From contig NZ_AZFE01000031.1 in the NCBI RefSeq assembly GCF_001434315.1, positions 494,450 through 558,449 on the forward strand: a stretch of DNA of 64,000 bases, given 5' to 3'. Numbering within the stretch: the stretch's first letter is position 1; each line of letters opens with the position of its first letter. The stretch is from Paucilactobacillus oligofermentans DSM 15707 = LMG 22743 (GTDB lineage: Bacteria; Bacillota; Bacilli; Lactobacillales; Lactobacillaceae). This document shows positions 8,171 through 18,838 of the stretch, piece after piece. The position numbers were made by a program, and so were the translations under genes. The notes beneath the pieces are model-generated. The model was not told where the DNA came from. It ran no database searches and saw nothing but the letters and a program-made list of their open reading frames with translations.

Positions 8171-8881
8171 TCACATACTTAATGCTCTTTTCATTTCTGC
8201 AATAAACGATCGACTCACCGGAATCTTACTACCATCATTCATAGTAAGTTCATAGGTATGATTGAAACTAGGCTCTACCGACGCAATTTTATCAAGGTTC
8301 ACTAAATAACTCCGATGCACTTGCAAAAAATGTTCTCGGTCTAAGCTCTCAGCAAATTTAACTAATGTTTGCTTAGTTCTGAACAATCTTTGCGTAGTAT
8401 TCACAATAAGATCTCCATTTTCGACATATGCGGCAATAATGTCGTTTTTAAGAATAACTGCCGTCTTCTCATCTTCAGTAATCGAAATGCGCGGATTAGT
8501 AATTCTGGTTAAATCACGAACGGGTTCAATTTCACTAACTTTATCAATGGCTTCATTAATTCGTTCTTGTTCAAATGGCTTCAACACATAATCAACCGCA
8601 CTGGCATTGAATGCGTCCAGTGCATATTGATCGTATGCCGTTGCAAAAATAATCTTAGGGGCATTCTTCCGTTCCTTGAGATCATCGGCTAAATCAAAAC
8701 CATTTTCATTACCTAATTGAATATCTAAAAATAGTAAGTCAATTTTAAACTCACTAATGATTCGAAATGCTGAATCTATTGTATCAGCTTCATGAACTGA
8801 TGAAATTTTCACGTTATCTTTAACTAAAAAAACTAGTTCTTCGCGCGCCAAGGCTTCATCATCAACGATTAAGACGTTCAT
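8171..8881 (-). CDS. lytR: LytTR-family response regulator LytR
   Basis: A 236-residue response regulator. The receiver domain (1-120) shows the acidic pair (IVDDEALAREE), the phospho-acceptor Asp in LLFLDIQLGNENGF and the conserved Lys in YVLKPFEQ. A C-terminal LytTR DNA-binding domain follows (about 135-236, with REHFLQVHRSYLVNLDKI and IPVSRSF). The ATG at 8881 overlaps the lytS stop as TGATG and uses GGGGAGG 7 bases upstream. It pairs with LytS and, as in staphylococci and streptococci, is expected to activate lrgAB just downstream. Confidence 0.92.
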   Translation of the reverse strand: MNVLIVDDEALAREELVFLVKDNVKISSVHEADTIDSAFRIISEFKIDLLFLDIQLGNENGFDLADDLKERKNAPKIIFATAYDQYALDAFNASAVDYVLKPFEQERINEAIDKVSEIEPVRDLTRITNPRISITEDEKTAVILKNDIIAAYVENGDLIVNTTQRLFRTKQTLVKFAESLDREHFLQVHRSYLVNLDKIASVEPSFNHTYELTMNDGSKIPVSRSFIAEMKRALSM

Positions 8882-10629
8882 CACTCATCCTCCCCTTCTT
8901 TAAATGGAATCCACGTTGTCACGCTTGTTCCAGTTGGTGTTGAATTAAATTGCAACGAACTTGCCTTACCATATAGGCCAACTAATCGTTGATTTAAATT
9001 CTGCAAGGCGGTTCCACTACCATGAGCGGAATCAACTGCTTCAACTCCTAATAATGATAATTTAGCTGGATCAATCCCGCTCCCATTATCAGTGACTTGA
9101 ATTTTTAACTTATCTGATTCTGGAGCAATTAAAATTTCAACTAAATTCCCATTTTTACGATTTGAAAACGCATGTTTAATGGCGTTTTCTACTAATACTT
9201 GAAGCGTAAACGGTGGTAGCTTCACTTTATTAGAAACTAATATTTTTTGATGAACTTCAAATTTATCTGGAAACCGTGTTTGCTCTAAGGACAAATATGC
9301 TTGAACATGTCGTTGTTCTTGCACTAACGTAATTTCGGTTTCTCTAACCCCCATCAAATTCGAACGAAAATATGTGCTTAACTGTAATAATAAACTACGC
9401 GCTTGTTCGCTATCTTTGCGCATCATTGCCGAAATTGTATTAATCGCATTAAAGAAAAAGTGTGGATTAATTTGAGCTTGTAATGATTTGATTTCAGCAT
9501 CCTTAACTAATTTAGACTGAGTTTCAGCAGCTCCTAGCGCTAATTGACTTGAGAAAATCGAGCCTAAACCAACCGCTAGTTGTTCTTCAACCGCAGTCAT
9601 CATTTGCGCATTCGTATAATACATTTTTAAGGTTCCCGCAACTTCATCATTGATCCACAACGGAATAATCACAGCTGCTTCTAATGGACATTTAGGATAA
9701 GCACAACCAATTTCTTTTTTACTATACGCAATTTCCAACTCACCAGTACGAATTGAACGCATCGATAATTTAGTAATCATTGGCTCACCTGCCAGATGAT
9801 GATCACTACCCGCACCCACATGTGCCAAAATCATATTCGTGGTGGTCAAACTAATGGCCGAAAAATTGGTATAATCTAAAATAATTTCAGCAACTTTTTG
9901 AGCAGAGGCCGAATTTAGCCCCGTACGGAAATACGGCAGCGTTTTATCGGCCAGTTCCAAAACTGCATGCGTTTGAATCGCTCGAGCCTCTTGTTCTTGG
10001 TTTAACGACGTTTGAATAATCGATAAAAAGATATACGTTCCCACTGAATTAACAATAATCATTGGTCCTGCAATAAACTTAACCAATTCCCAGCCAGCTG
10101 GACTAAAAAAGGCAATAAACATCATTTGAATTACTTCCATAAATAAGCCCACAAAAATGCCTTGTGATGGCGTAATGAAATCGATGTGCCCCTTTGACAT
10201 GGTACTTTTAAATAAGAATCCCGATGAAAAGCCAATTACTGCGGAACTGACAATATAAAACCAGCCAGTTGACCCGCCTTGAATCACTCGATGAATTCCG
10301 GCCACAATTCCAACCACGGTCCCAACTTCGGGACCACCAATAATTCCGGCAACCGTAATTGCCAAAATTCGTGTATTCGCGATTGAAAAGGTTTCTGGTA
10401 AATTAGTTAGAATGGCTGACGACACCACGTTATTATTGGCATCAATCTTAACGCCGGTTAAATTTGAGATAATTGCAAATAATGAAAAAATAACAATTAA
10501 TTGAATTTTAGCCGACCAATCTTTTCGTTCATATAATAATTTTCGAAACGGGCGAACATTGACCAAGATAAAAGCGAGAATAATCACAATTCCCACCCGT
10601 TCTAATAATAGTAATGATAAATTAAGCAT
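8881..10629 (-). CDS. lytS: LytS-family sensor histidine kinase
   Basis: A 582-residue membrane sensor kinase. The N-terminal 5TM-LYT module (about 1-205) includes the RILAITVAGIIGGPEVGTVVGIVAG segment. A GAF-like domain (about 225-365) contains a Cys pair (CAYPKCPLEAA). The kinase core has the His phosphorylation motif (QAQINPHFFFNAINTIS, about 390) and an ATPase N box and G box (VENAIKHAFSN, DNGSGID, GTALQNLNQRL). It transmits cell-envelope or metabolite signals to LytR. The start codon is ATG with an AGGGGC ribosome binding site that lies inside a hairpin. Confidence 0.92.
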   Translation of the reverse strand: MLNLSLLLLERVGIVIILAFILVNVRPFRKLLYERKDWSAKIQLIVIFSLFAIISNLTGVKIDANNNVVSSAILTNLPETFSIANTRILAITVAGIIGGPEVGTVVGIVAGIHRVIQGGSTGWFYIVSSAVIGFSSGFLFKSTMSKGHIDFITPSQGIFVGLFMEVIQMMFIAFFSPAGWELVKFIAGPMIIVNSVGTYIFLSIIQTSLNQEQEARAIQTHAVLELADKTLPYFRTGLNSASAQKVAEIILDYTNFSAISLTTTNMILAHVGAGSDHHLAGEPMITKLSMRSIRTGELEIAYSKKEIGCAYPKCPLEAAVIIPLWINDEVAGTLKMYYTNAQMMTAVEEQLAVGLGSIFSSQLALGAAETQSKLVKDAEIKSLQAQINPHFFFNAINTISAMMRKDSEQARSLLLQLSTYFRSNLMGVRETEITLVQEQRHVQAYLSLEQTRFPDKFEVHQKILVSNKVKLPPFTLQVLVENAIKHAFSNRKNGNLVEILIAPESDKLKIQVTDNGSGIDPAKLSLLGVEAVDSAHGSGTALQNLNQRLVGLYGKASSLQFNSTPTGTSVTTWIPFKEGEDE

Positions 10630-10636
10630 TAACGTG

Positions 10637-10658
10637 CCCCTATTGATAAAAATAGGGC
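10637..10658 (-). promoter_or_regulatory. hairpin covering the lytS ribosome binding site
   Basis: On the minus strand CCCTATT pairs with AATAGGG (loop of 6), trapping the AGGGG ribosome binding site of lytS 8 bases before its ATG. No T run follows, so it is not a terminator. A second hairpin just upstream (GGG...CCC around GTGACAATTGTCGC) would compete for the same CCC. Confidence 0.4.
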
Positions 10659-10691
10659 TGCGACAATTGTCACGAACCCTTAAAATTTAGT

Positions 10692-11327
10692 TTATTTTGA
10701 AGTTTTTGAATAAATAAAATCAGCTGATGGTACTCGGATTAATGTATAATAGCCAACCGCGTGACCACTACGAACACCAAGGCCATTTAAAAATGTCTTT
10801 TTATATTTAATCGTCATTTCAGCACTGAAAGCATGTGCGGTCTGCGCATCAAACTCTGTAAGCTTTTCCTTGTTCCAAGGATACACCGATGCATCAATAT
10901 TGACTGGATCAGTTCCGCGCGAAATAGTTCCATTGCGGCTACTAATCGTGGTTTCGCTACCTTCTGATAAATACGTATATGACACAATTGGTTGTGCCCC
11001 ATTTTTACTTTTTTGTGCAGTTACATAATAATAGCCATCTTTAACTTGTTTCAATTCTAAGCGATTATATTTAGTGGTAATATCAACATCGGTTTGATTA
11101 GTCATATCGACTGGTCTAAAGAAACTCAGCCATGACATCACTCCAATAAATAGGAATGATAAAATTAACAATCCTACATACTTCACAAATAGCCTTTTAT
11201 CAAATGATTTGTGTGTACTAATAATCAGCATTAGCTGTTTAACTCGAATAAAGTGAATTATCCAAACAAAAAAGCAAATTGCGACAATCCATAATAATAT
11301 TCCGACCCAATTCCAACCCATGAACAT
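10692..11327 (-). CDS. membrane protein, LVIS_2131-like, function unknown
   Basis: A 211-residue protein with two N-terminal membrane spans (WNWVGILLWIVAICFFVWIIHFI; YVGLLILSFLFIGVMSWL) and an extracytoplasmic C-terminal domain of about 140 residues (YYYVTAQKSKNG ... NGLGVRSGHAVGYYTLIRVPS). From memory this resembles the lactobacillar LVIS_2131 family of unknown function; I could not verify this. I prefer the ATG at 11327 because AGGGG lies 8 bases upstream; the ATG at 11333 is too close to it. It is directly upstream of lytSR on the same strand, 62 bases away, and is probably cotranscribed. Confidence 0.65.
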   Translation of the reverse strand: MFMGWNWVGILLWIVAICFFVWIIHFIRVKQLMLIISTHKSFDKRLFVKYVGLLILSFLFIGVMSWLSFFRPVDMTNQTDVDITTKYNRLELKQVKDGYYYVTAQKSKNGAQPIVSYTYLSEGSETTISSRNGTISRGTDPVNIDASVYPWNKEKLTEFDAQTAHAFSAEMTIKYKKTFLNGLGVRSGHAVGYYTLIRVPSADFIYSKTSK

Positions 11328-11447
11328 ATTCATTTCCCCTATCTCGTATATTCTTCTTATATTATGCCATAGACTGACGATAAAATCTTGTATCGCTTAT
11401 CCCTATTACCAAATTTAATAATTTAATTTAGCCTTCACTTCTTTAAC

Positions 11448-11477
11448 TTGTTTATTTTTAAATAAAAGCGCTACAAT
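11448..11477 (+). promoter_or_regulatory. promoter of small HTH-like gene
   Basis: -35 TTGTTT (11448-11453), 18-bp spacer, -10 TACAAT (11472-11477), about 45 bp before the ATG at 11523. Confidence 0.55.
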
Positions 11478-11522
11478 ATTCCATAACAAGTAGCTATCAA
11501 TTAATAGGAGCGTAGACAAATT

Positions 11523-11714
11523 ATGAGTAATGAATTAAGTGATTTTGCAGAACAAATTATCCAATTCGAAAAAAAGAAACACCTTGCCGATAATGACATA
11601 GCTTTTAGCACTCAAATCTCAGTGGAACAAATTCATAACATTAAATCAATGAAAACTCAGCCCACTAAAGACGAAGTCAATGCTCTAACTAAATTTATGC
11701 GCAATTACAAGTAA
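11523..11714 (+). CDS. small HTH-like protein (LBP_cg2779-like)
   Basis: A 63-residue protein with a predicted helix-turn-helix-like layout: DFAEQIIQFEKKKHLADNDIAF, a short turn, then ISVEQIHNIKS. It resembles a minimal Cro/XRE helical core and, from memory, the small lactobacillar LBP_cg2779 family. Function is unknown. Its ribosome binding site (GGAG) is 12 bases from the ATG, rather far. It has its own promoter and terminator and is therefore monocistronic. Confidence 0.65.
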   Translation: MSNELSDFAEQIIQFEKKKHLADNDIAFSTQISVEQIHNIKSMKTQPTKDEVNALTKFMRNYK

Positions 11715-11737
11715 TTACTACACTAATAAAATCCACT

Positions 11738-11774
11738 ATAGTTCGTTGTCGCGTACTGACAATGAACTATTTTA
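11738..11774 (+). terminator. terminator
   Basis: Stem ATAGTTCGTTGTC with GACAATGAACTAT (one mismatch or wobble), loop of 6, then a T-rich tail, after the small HTH-like gene. Confidence 0.8.
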
Positions 11775-11795
11775 ATTTAAGGAGTATCCTCATTT

Positions 11796-12290
11796 ATGGA
11801 AATATCATTCCCTTTTGCGACCCAAAACGACTTACCAAAAATCGTTCAAATATATAATCAAGCCGTTCCGACCCGCCAATCAACGGCCGATTTGGAACCA
11901 GTTACGGTCGCAGATCGACAAGCTTGGTTTGATTCACATAACCAACAACATCGGCCTTTATGGTTAATTAAAGCTGATGGTAACACGGTCGGCTGGATTA
12001 GTCTTGCTGATTTTTATGGTCGCATTGCCTATGATCACACTGTTGAAATTAGCATCTATCTCGATACTGATTATCGTGGCCATCACCTTGGAACCCAAGC
12101 GCTTAAATTCGTCGAAAGCCAAACTGGTAACTTTGAAATCAAAACCATTCTCGCTTATGTTTTTGGTCATAATCACCCTAGTCAAAAATTGTTCAAACAA
12201 TTTAATTACGAACAATGGGCTTTTTTACCAGAAATTGCCGAAATGGATGGTATCAATCGTGATTTAGTTATTTTAGGTAAAAAGTTCTAA
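11796..12290 (+). CDS. GNAT N-acetyltransferase, phosphinothricin-acetyltransferase-like
   Basis: A 164-residue acetyl-CoA-dependent N-acetyltransferase. The start MEISFPFATQNDLPKIVQIYNQAV and the segment DRQAWFDSHNQQHRPLWLI are typical of the PAT/Bar-like GNAT branch. VEISIYLDTDYRGHHLGTQAL (about 88-108) carries the RGxxLG acetyl-CoA pyrophosphate loop, and HNHPSQKLFKQFNYE (about 128-142) is the late motif. The acceptor amine is not predictable; in this branch it is often a methionine derivative or small amine. AAGGAG lies 11 bases upstream of the ATG. Confidence 0.83.
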   Translation: MEISFPFATQNDLPKIVQIYNQAVPTRQSTADLEPVTVADRQAWFDSHNQQHRPLWLIKADGNTVGWISLADFYGRIAYDHTVEISIYLDTDYRGHHLGTQALKFVESQTGNFEIKTILAYVFGHNHPSQKLFKQFNYEQWAFLPEIAEMDGINRDLVILGKKF

Positions 12291-12311
12291 CATTTTTCAT
12301 GTACCAGTAAT

Positions 12312-12347
12312 TATCAACTTTGACTAAGTTGATTTTTATTTATTTTT
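12312..12347 (+). terminator. terminator after GNAT gene
   Basis: An 8-bp stem ATCAACTT/AAGTTGAT (loop TGACT) is followed by a T-rich tail. Confidence 0.8.
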
Positions 12348-12497
12348 TAATAAACAGGATATAAAAGTAACTGTCTGTGATGTTAAATTTTAAACGATTA
12401 TCGAATTACCGATAAATTAGGTTTTACCACTAACCCAAATTACACTTTCCGTCACATTCATCTATACTATTCAAACTAGTTTGTACCATACAAATAG

Positions 12498-12527
12498 TTG
12501 ACACAGAGCCATATTGCGTGCTACATT
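12498..12527 (+). promoter_or_regulatory. candidate promoter of the LysM glucosaminidase gene
   Basis: TTGACA at 12498-12503 with TACATT at 12522-12527 (18-bp spacer) is the best candidate in the 350-bp gap 12291-12643. The -10 is weak, and nothing else besides the upstream terminator is recognisable in this gap. Confidence 0.35.
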
Positions 12528-12643
12528 TAATTCACTGATAACCTTAAGAATTCCTTAATCAATTTTATTCTTTCTTAGGTTATTCCGAAATCTAGTACTT
12601 AATGGATTTTACGTTCAATTTAACAAAAAGGGAGAGGTTAATT

Positions 12644-14692
12644 ATGAAATCTGAAACAGAACAAGATTTACATTATAAGATGTATAAACAAGGTCGCAAA
12701 TGGGCTTTTGCTGGTGTTGCTGCTTTATCAGTTGGCTTGGGGGCCACGGGTGTTGCTGCTCATGCTGATACAACAACCCCTCCTACTAACAATGATACCG
12801 AATCTACTTCAAATGATGATGAAAACATTACTAATAGCAACGTTACTGTCTTAGGCACCACAACTGATGATGATATCACTACCGTCGCAAGTACTAGCGA
12901 TTCTGACGCAACTATCTCTAACGCTGCTGCTGAATCTAATGCAGCTGTTTCTAGTGCAGCTTTAGAAAGTACCGCAGCCACAATTTCAGAAGTTGCAGCT
13001 ACAACTGCCACTGCAATTAGTGATACTCCAATCACTGCAGCCACCGCTGAAACTTACAGTACAGTTGCATCAAGTGCAGTTGCTCCAGAAACACCTGCTA
13101 ATTCTGAAGTTGCATCAAGCGCTTCACAAGCAGATTCTAATAGCACCACCGAAATAACCAGTGAAGCTACTTCATCAGCAGCTGAAATCCCTGCCGTTGA
13201 AGATTCTAATGTCGTTACTGAAGCTATTGCTCCACAAGCTGATATAACTACAGTCACTAATAATCAACCCACTTTTAGCAACAACGATCGTTTACAAAAC
13301 TTTATTGAAAGTGTTCAAACTGGGGCCATTTCTGGTTGGGATAAATACGGCGTCTTACCTTCAGTCACCGTTGCTCAAGCAATTTTAGAAAGCGGCTGGG
13401 GCCAATCCGACTTATCAACCCAAGCGCATAATCTATTTGGAATCAAGGGTTCATATAACGGTAATTCTGTTAATTATCCAACTCAAGAATATATTAACGG
13501 CGCCTACGTTACGATTTATGATTTGTTCCGGGCCTATGAAAATAATTCCCAAAGCGTTGAAGATCATGGTGCTTTCTTATCTGAAAACTCTCGTTATAAC
13601 AACTTACTTGGTGACCAAGATTATGCTTCATTTGCTTCAAAATTACAGGCCGATGGTTATGCAACCGATCCAAATTACGCTTCATCACTGATTAGCTTAA
13701 TTAAAATGTATAATCTAACTCAACTTGATACAATTGCTTTTTCAAATTCGTCAATTAATGGTTCAACTTCAGGCTCTTCAAGTACCAACGATTCTGCAAA
13801 CTATGAAAACACTTCAACCGGTGCAAATAATAATAGTTCAGATTACTACACGGTTAGACAAGGAGATACCTTATCTGGTATCGCTAATAGCCATGGCACC
13901 ACAACAAGTAAGCTAGCTTCATTAAATAACATCAGTAATCCAAACTTAATTTACGTTGGCCAAGCCTTACTAGTTACTTCTACTTCAACAAATATTGAAA
14001 CCAATAATTCAACGAGCTCAACCGATATGAAGTATATCGTTCAAAGTGGCGATACTTTATCTAGCATTGCAGCCGATAACAACGTCTCAGTTACTAATCT
14101 TGTCACATTAAACAATATCGAAAATGCTAACTTGATTCATATCGGTGACGTTTTAACGATTAAAACCGCTAACGCTACGACCAGCAATACTTCCACCACT
14201 AAAAGTGGAACTTATACCGTTCAAAACGGCGATTCACTTTCAGCAATTGCAGCTAAGTATGGTATTAGCGTCGCTACGCTAGCCTCATTAAATAATATTA
14301 CGGATACTAATCTAATTTTAACGGGACAAGTACTAACATTAGGTAACGTTGCAACTGATCTGTCATCTACAACTAATAACAATTCATATACCGTTCAAAG
14401 TGGCGATAATTTATATAGCATTGCGGCCGATCACGGAACAACCGTTGCAAATTTGGCAGCTATCAATGGTATTTCTAACATTAACTTGATTACAGTTGGA
14501 CAAACGATTAATTTTAGTAATAAAACATCGTCAATTAATTTATCAAGTAGCACTGCCAGCTATACCGTCGTTAGTGGCGATTCACTATATACAGTCGCTC
14601 AAACTAATGGATTAAATTGGTCAGAATTAGCTTCTAAGAACAACATTGTAAGTCCATACATCATTTATCCTGGACAAACATTATCACTATAA
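12644..14692 (+). CDS. secreted glucosaminidase with KxYKxGKxW signal and five LysM repeats
   Basis: A 682-residue exported peptidoglycan hydrolase. The N-terminus has a KxYKxGKxW-type signal ([13 protein letters not shown]) that continues into a hydrophobic core and a likely cleavage after VAAHA. A Ser/Thr/Ala-rich, low-complexity linker of about 160 residues follows. The glucosaminidase domain (about 215-365) has [10 protein letters not shown] near 246-255, with the expected catalytic Glu. Five LysM wall-binding repeats begin near residues 401, 463, 523, 581 and 639, each with a [YI]xVxxGDxL core. The ATG at 12644 follows GGGAGAGG. The linker is typical of glycosylated lactobacillar surface proteins. 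It is likely an autolysin working in cell separation. Confidence 0.9.
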   Translation: MKSETEQDLHYKMYKQGRKWAFAGVAALSVGLGATGVAAHADTTTPPTNNDTESTSNDDENITNSNVTVLGTTTDDDITTVASTSDSDATISNAAAESNAAVSSAALESTAATISEVAATTATAISDTPITAATAETYSTVASSAVAPETPANSEVASSASQADSNSTTEITSEATSSAAEIPAVEDSNVVTEAIAPQADITTVTNNQPTFSNNDRLQNFIESVQTGAISGWDKYGVLPSVTVAQAILESGWGQSDLSTQAHNLFGIKGSYNGNSVNYPTQEYINGAYVTIYDLFRAYENNSQSVEDHGAFLSENSRYNNLLGDQDYASFASKLQADGYATDPNYASSLISLIKMYNLTQLDTIAFSNSSINGSTSGSSSTNDSANYENTSTGANNNSSDYYTVRQGDTLSGIANSHGTTTSKLASLNNISNPNLIYVGQALLVTSTSTNIETNNSTSSTDMKYIVQSGDTLSSIAADNNVSVTNLVTLNNIENANLIHIGDVLTIKTANATTSNTSTTKSGTYTVQNGDSLSAIAAKYGISVATLASLNNITDTNLILTGQVLTLGNVATDLSSTTNNNSYTVQSGDNLYSIAADHGTTVANLAAINGISNINLITVGQTINFSNKTSSINLSSSTASYTVVSGDSLYTVAQTNGLNWSELASKNNIVSPYIIYPGQTLSL

Positions 14693-14708
14693 TTACCTAC
14701 AAAAATAA

Positions 14709-14744
14709 AAACGCAAATTCTCGATTGAGAATTTGCGTTTTTTA
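14709..14744. terminator. bidirectional hairpin terminator
   Basis: Perfect stem AACGCAAATTCTC/GAGAATTTGCGTT with loop GATT and flanking A/T runs, between the converging glucosaminidase and MFS genes. Confidence 0.92.
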
Positions 14745-14757
14745 ATTAATAATATTT

Positions 14758-15948
14758 TTAATTGACCTTAACTTCACCACTATTAACGTTTTTAATAAAG
14801 AATGCGATCACAAACGACATAATCATAAAGACAATTACAACTAAATATGGCAAATGATAATTCATATCAAGTAACGCACCTGAAACTAATGGCCCAATCA
14901 CATTTCCGACACTTGTAAGTGACATATTCATCCCATTAATCAACCCTTGATCAGAAGTACTCATCTTGGTCAACAACGTCGTAATCGATGGCCGTAAAAT
15001 ATCATAAGCCGTAAAGACAATTAACGTTGCGATGACAACTTCCCATTTCGAATGGGCAAGGATAATCCAGGCAATCCCGATGATACTGAAAAAGAAACAG
15101 GCACGAATGATTCGTGCTTCCTTAAACCAAACCACCAGTCGATCAAAGAATAACACTTGAATAATAATGGAAATTATTCCGTTAAGCGTTAAAACTAACG
15201 CGATGTTGCTCATCGTAAACTTAAAGACTTCATTTACATACAAACTATAGATGCTTTCAAACCCTTGTAGTCCAAATGCCGATACCAAAATCATTGCAAA
15301 TAGCACTAACATTGGGACGGTCATCGTTTTTAAAAAGACATTAACTGATTTATGTTTCTCTTCAGGTGCGTCATCCTCATGCATCGCCATGGATTTATCA
15401 CTTGGCAAAAATGCCCACAATGATAATGTTCCTAATAGCCCCAGCAATGCAGATAGCCAAAATGGCGTTTTAAGACTGATATTAGCTAAGATTCCACCTA
15501 TCCCAGGCCCTAAGATTAATCCCGCACTAAAGGCCGCAGATAACCAGCCAATCACTTTAGCACGTTCTCGTTTAGTCGTAATATCTGCGGCTAATGCCAT
15601 CGAAGTTGGTACATACATTGCAGCTGAAAGTCCCCCAACAGCTCGTGAGATATCAAACATCAATAAATTATTAGTTACCGCAAATAAAATTTCAGATAAC
15701 ATATACAGCAGTGAACCAATCACTAAGATTTTTTTACGACCGATTCGATCTGAAATTCGACCAACAATCGGTGAAGCAACGAATTGAACCAACGCAAATA
15801 ACGAGGTCATTACACCCATATCAAAAGCCGTAAGATGTAAACTAGTTTTCAAGAACGGCATAACCGGTATGACTAAACTAATTCCTAGACATACTAAAAA
15901 TTCACTGACCAGCAAAACTAAGATTGCTCGTTTTGTTTGTTTCTTCAT
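14758..15948 (-). CDS. MFS drug:H+ antiporter
   Basis: A 396-residue major facilitator with 12 membrane spans of the DHA1 (TetA/NorA/MdtG-like) group. The loop 2-3 signature GRISDRIGRKKILVIG is at about 63-78, and the antiporter motif C-like GLILGPGIGGILA is near residue 141. Expected role: proton-driven efflux of drugs or other amphipathic compounds; the substrate is unknown. GAGGTGAAGAA precedes the ATG. Monocistronic. Confidence 0.85.
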   Translation of the reverse strand: MKKQTKRAILVLLVSEFLVCLGISLVIPVMPFLKTSLHLTAFDMGVMTSLFALVQFVASPIVGRISDRIGRKKILVIGSLLYMLSEILFAVTNNLLMFDISRAVGGLSAAMYVPTSMALAADITTKRERAKVIGWLSAAFSAGLILGPGIGGILANISLKTPFWLSALLGLLGTLSLWAFLPSDKSMAMHEDDAPEEKHKSVNVFLKTMTVPMLVLFAMILVSAFGLQGFESIYSLYVNEVFKFTMSNIALVLTLNGIISIIIQVLFFDRLVVWFKEARIIRACFFFSIIGIAWIILAHSKWEVVIATLIVFTAYDILRPSITTLLTKMSTSDQGLINGMNMSLTSVGNVIGPLVSGALLDMNYHLPYLVVIVFMIMSFVIAFFIKNVNSGEVKVN

Positions 15949-16094
15949 TTCTTCACCTCAATTAATAATTTAAACACGTACAGAATAGTCTATCAAATAA
16001 CATCTAATAATGTAAACCATTATGCCTATATATTAAGGTTTAATGGGCAAACATTAAAGACTTAATATTAAATCTTTAAAACTACGCATTTTGT

Positions 16095-16944
<850 letters not shown>

Positions 16945-16969
16945 TAACTAGTTAATTAATTTAATATTT

Positions 16970-17010
16970 AAAAAGGCTCAAATTCAGTTAATGAATTTGG
17001 GCTTTTATTT
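16970..17010. terminator. bidirectional terminator
   Basis: Stem AAAGGCTCAAATTCA with TGAATTTGGGCTTT (one bulge and one wobble) and flanking A/T runs, between butA and the converging antiporter gene. Confidence 0.8.
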
Positions 17011-17022
17011 GGTAATATTTTA

Positions 17023-18603
17023 TTAATCACGACCATACAAATCTGGTGTAATCACTAACGATTCTGCTAGTAAAACTTCCTTATAAATATCAAACACATA
17101 ACTTTGATATTTAGCTTCGCGTTGTGAAATCATATCAAGATATTTTCGTTCTTGTAAAAAAGCATTCATAAATGCCCGCATTTCAAGTTCTTGCTCATCT
17201 TCATTAAAATCAGAGCGATGAACCGCTTCTAGCCAAGCATGTACAAAATCGCGTGTTTTCGTTCGTTCATTTTGTGTTGATAAATCAAATTTAACCGAAC
17301 GTTTAACATTTTTAGGTAAATACATATTATCCACCGAAGCGAGGGCTCGTTGGACCATTTCTTTTCGAATTAAACTAACTTCAGCCAAAATTTCGGTTTG
17401 TGATGCCGTTTTATCTAAAATAAATCGGAAGGCAATCGTTGGAATAAGCATACTCAAAACAATAAACACGCAGGCCGACATAATTACTAAATTAAACTCA
17501 CTACTTTTAATATGCATTTCTGCAACGGTAAATGCTAATGATAAAGTCACCGCCCCATGAACCCCGGCTAAGGCAAAAATCAAAGCATCTTTTCGCAACA
17601 TCTTCATTCGAAAACGACTATATACGTAGCGCGTCATCGTATTTAACAGATAAAAAGTAACCCCCACCATTAACCAACCACCAGCATGATTCATAATGGC
17701 ACCATCATTAATAATGCTAATAAACATGAACCCTAAAATTACGAACACCACACTATTGAAAATTTCCGTGATTAATGAAATTAAATCAAAGCCCAAGCGA
17801 ATTTGGGGTGGATTAACTAATCGGCTTCGCTGTGCTTCAGCATTATGAACTAGGCCTGCACTAACAACAGCAATAATCCCTGAAACATGAATTGCTTCTG
17901 CGGCAAAATATAATAAAAATGGCGTAATTACATATAATACATTTTGGGCATTCAACGAATTAAATGAAGTTCGTAATAATTCTTGCCGAAATAAAATTAT
18001 TATCCACGCCGTCACCATCCCAAACAGGACTCCGCCACCGGCTGAATAGATAAAATTGATAATTGTTTCACCAACATTAATATGCCCATTGGTGTACCAT
18101 AACGCTGCCATATTCAATAAAATAATTCCTGAAGCATCATTAAATAGCGATTCTAATTTTAGTAGCGTAAATTCTTTTTTAGGTGTTTGTAGTCCATTAG
18201 TCACTGATTCCAATGCGGTTGCATCGGTTGGCGTACTAATCGCAGCCAACATAAATGCTAATGCAATATTGATATGTGTTAGTTGCCAAACACCAAAACC
18301 ACCAACTAGCATCGTAATAATTACCAAGCTAACCGTTACTTGTAAAATCCGTTTTAGCTTTTTACTAACTAAATTAAGGCGCATCGCTTGGCCTTCAAAA
18401 AATAACAGCGGTGCAATAATTAGTCCCATAAAAATTTCTGAATTAAAACTATCCAAACTGCCCACGGCTGCCGGAATTAAAAATAATAATCCACCAATGA
18501 TCATACTAATATAATTAACTGATATTTTAGGTATTAGTTGTGCAATTAAGATACTAACAATTGATGCCAGGAGTAATACAAAAACTAAAATCATTACGTT
18601 CAT
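17023..18603 (-). CDS. Na+/H+ antiporter, CPA1 family
   Basis: A 526-residue membrane protein of the CPA1/NhaP-type sodium:proton antiporters. About 12 membrane spans occupy residues 1-400, with ISTPTDATALESV (about 121-133) and LFNDASGIILLNM (about 153), the conserved Asp-containing transport segments, and GVHGAVTLSLAF near 348. A cytoplasmic tail of about 125 residues follows. Role: Na+ or K+ extrusion and pH homeostasis. The ATG has no obvious ribosome binding site, so translation may be weak or start differently. Confidence 0.87.
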   Translation of the reverse strand: MNVMILVFVLLLASIVSILIAQLIPKISVNYISMIIGGLLFLIPAAVGSLDSFNSEIFMGLIIAPLLFFEGQAMRLNLVSKKLKRILQVTVSLVIITMLVGGFGVWQLTHINIALAFMLAAISTPTDATALESVTNGLQTPKKEFTLLKLESLFNDASGIILLNMAALWYTNGHINVGETIINFIYSAGGGVLFGMVTAWIIILFRQELLRTSFNSLNAQNVLYVITPFLLYFAAEAIHVSGIIAVVSAGLVHNAEAQRSRLVNPPQIRLGFDLISLITEIFNSVVFVILGFMFISIINDGAIMNHAGGWLMVGVTFYLLNTMTRYVYSRFRMKMLRKDALIFALAGVHGAVTLSLAFTVAEMHIKSSEFNLVIMSACVFIVLSMLIPTIAFRFILDKTASQTEILAEVSLIRKEMVQRALASVDNMYLPKNVKRSVKFDLSTQNERTKTRDFVHAWLEAVHRSDFNEDEQELEMRAFMNAFLQERKYLDMISQREAKYQSYVFDIYKEVLLAESLVITPDLYGRD

Positions 18604-18772
18604 AGTAATTATGTTAATGGCGTCTATCCGTTGTTAATTGGCCATCACCTTTCGCTTACTTAGTCTCAAATATCTTACTTTTTTTAACGACGGACTGTCA
18701 AGAATCTGCCCTTGATAGTTAGCTTAATTTCACGCGACTTAACTAGTAGTATTCCATTATTTTTACCTAAAC

Positions 18773-18823
18773 AAAAAACCGCAATTACCTAAAACCCACT
18801 AATACTAGGTTCAGTTAATTACG
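18773..18823 (-). terminator. terminator after aminotransferase gene
   Basis: On the minus strand an imperfect stem of about 16 pairs (CGTAATTA... with ...TAATTGCG) is followed by six T. The remainder of the 18604-18838 gap shows no gene. Confidence 0.65.
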
Positions 18824-18838
18824 ATTAAAATTTTTTTA

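Noticed and set aside
12602-12643. Upstream in-frame ATG extending the LysM protein by 14 residues
   Set aside because: The ATG at 12644 has a strong GGGAGAGG ribosome binding site and gives the standard KxYKxGKxW signal position.
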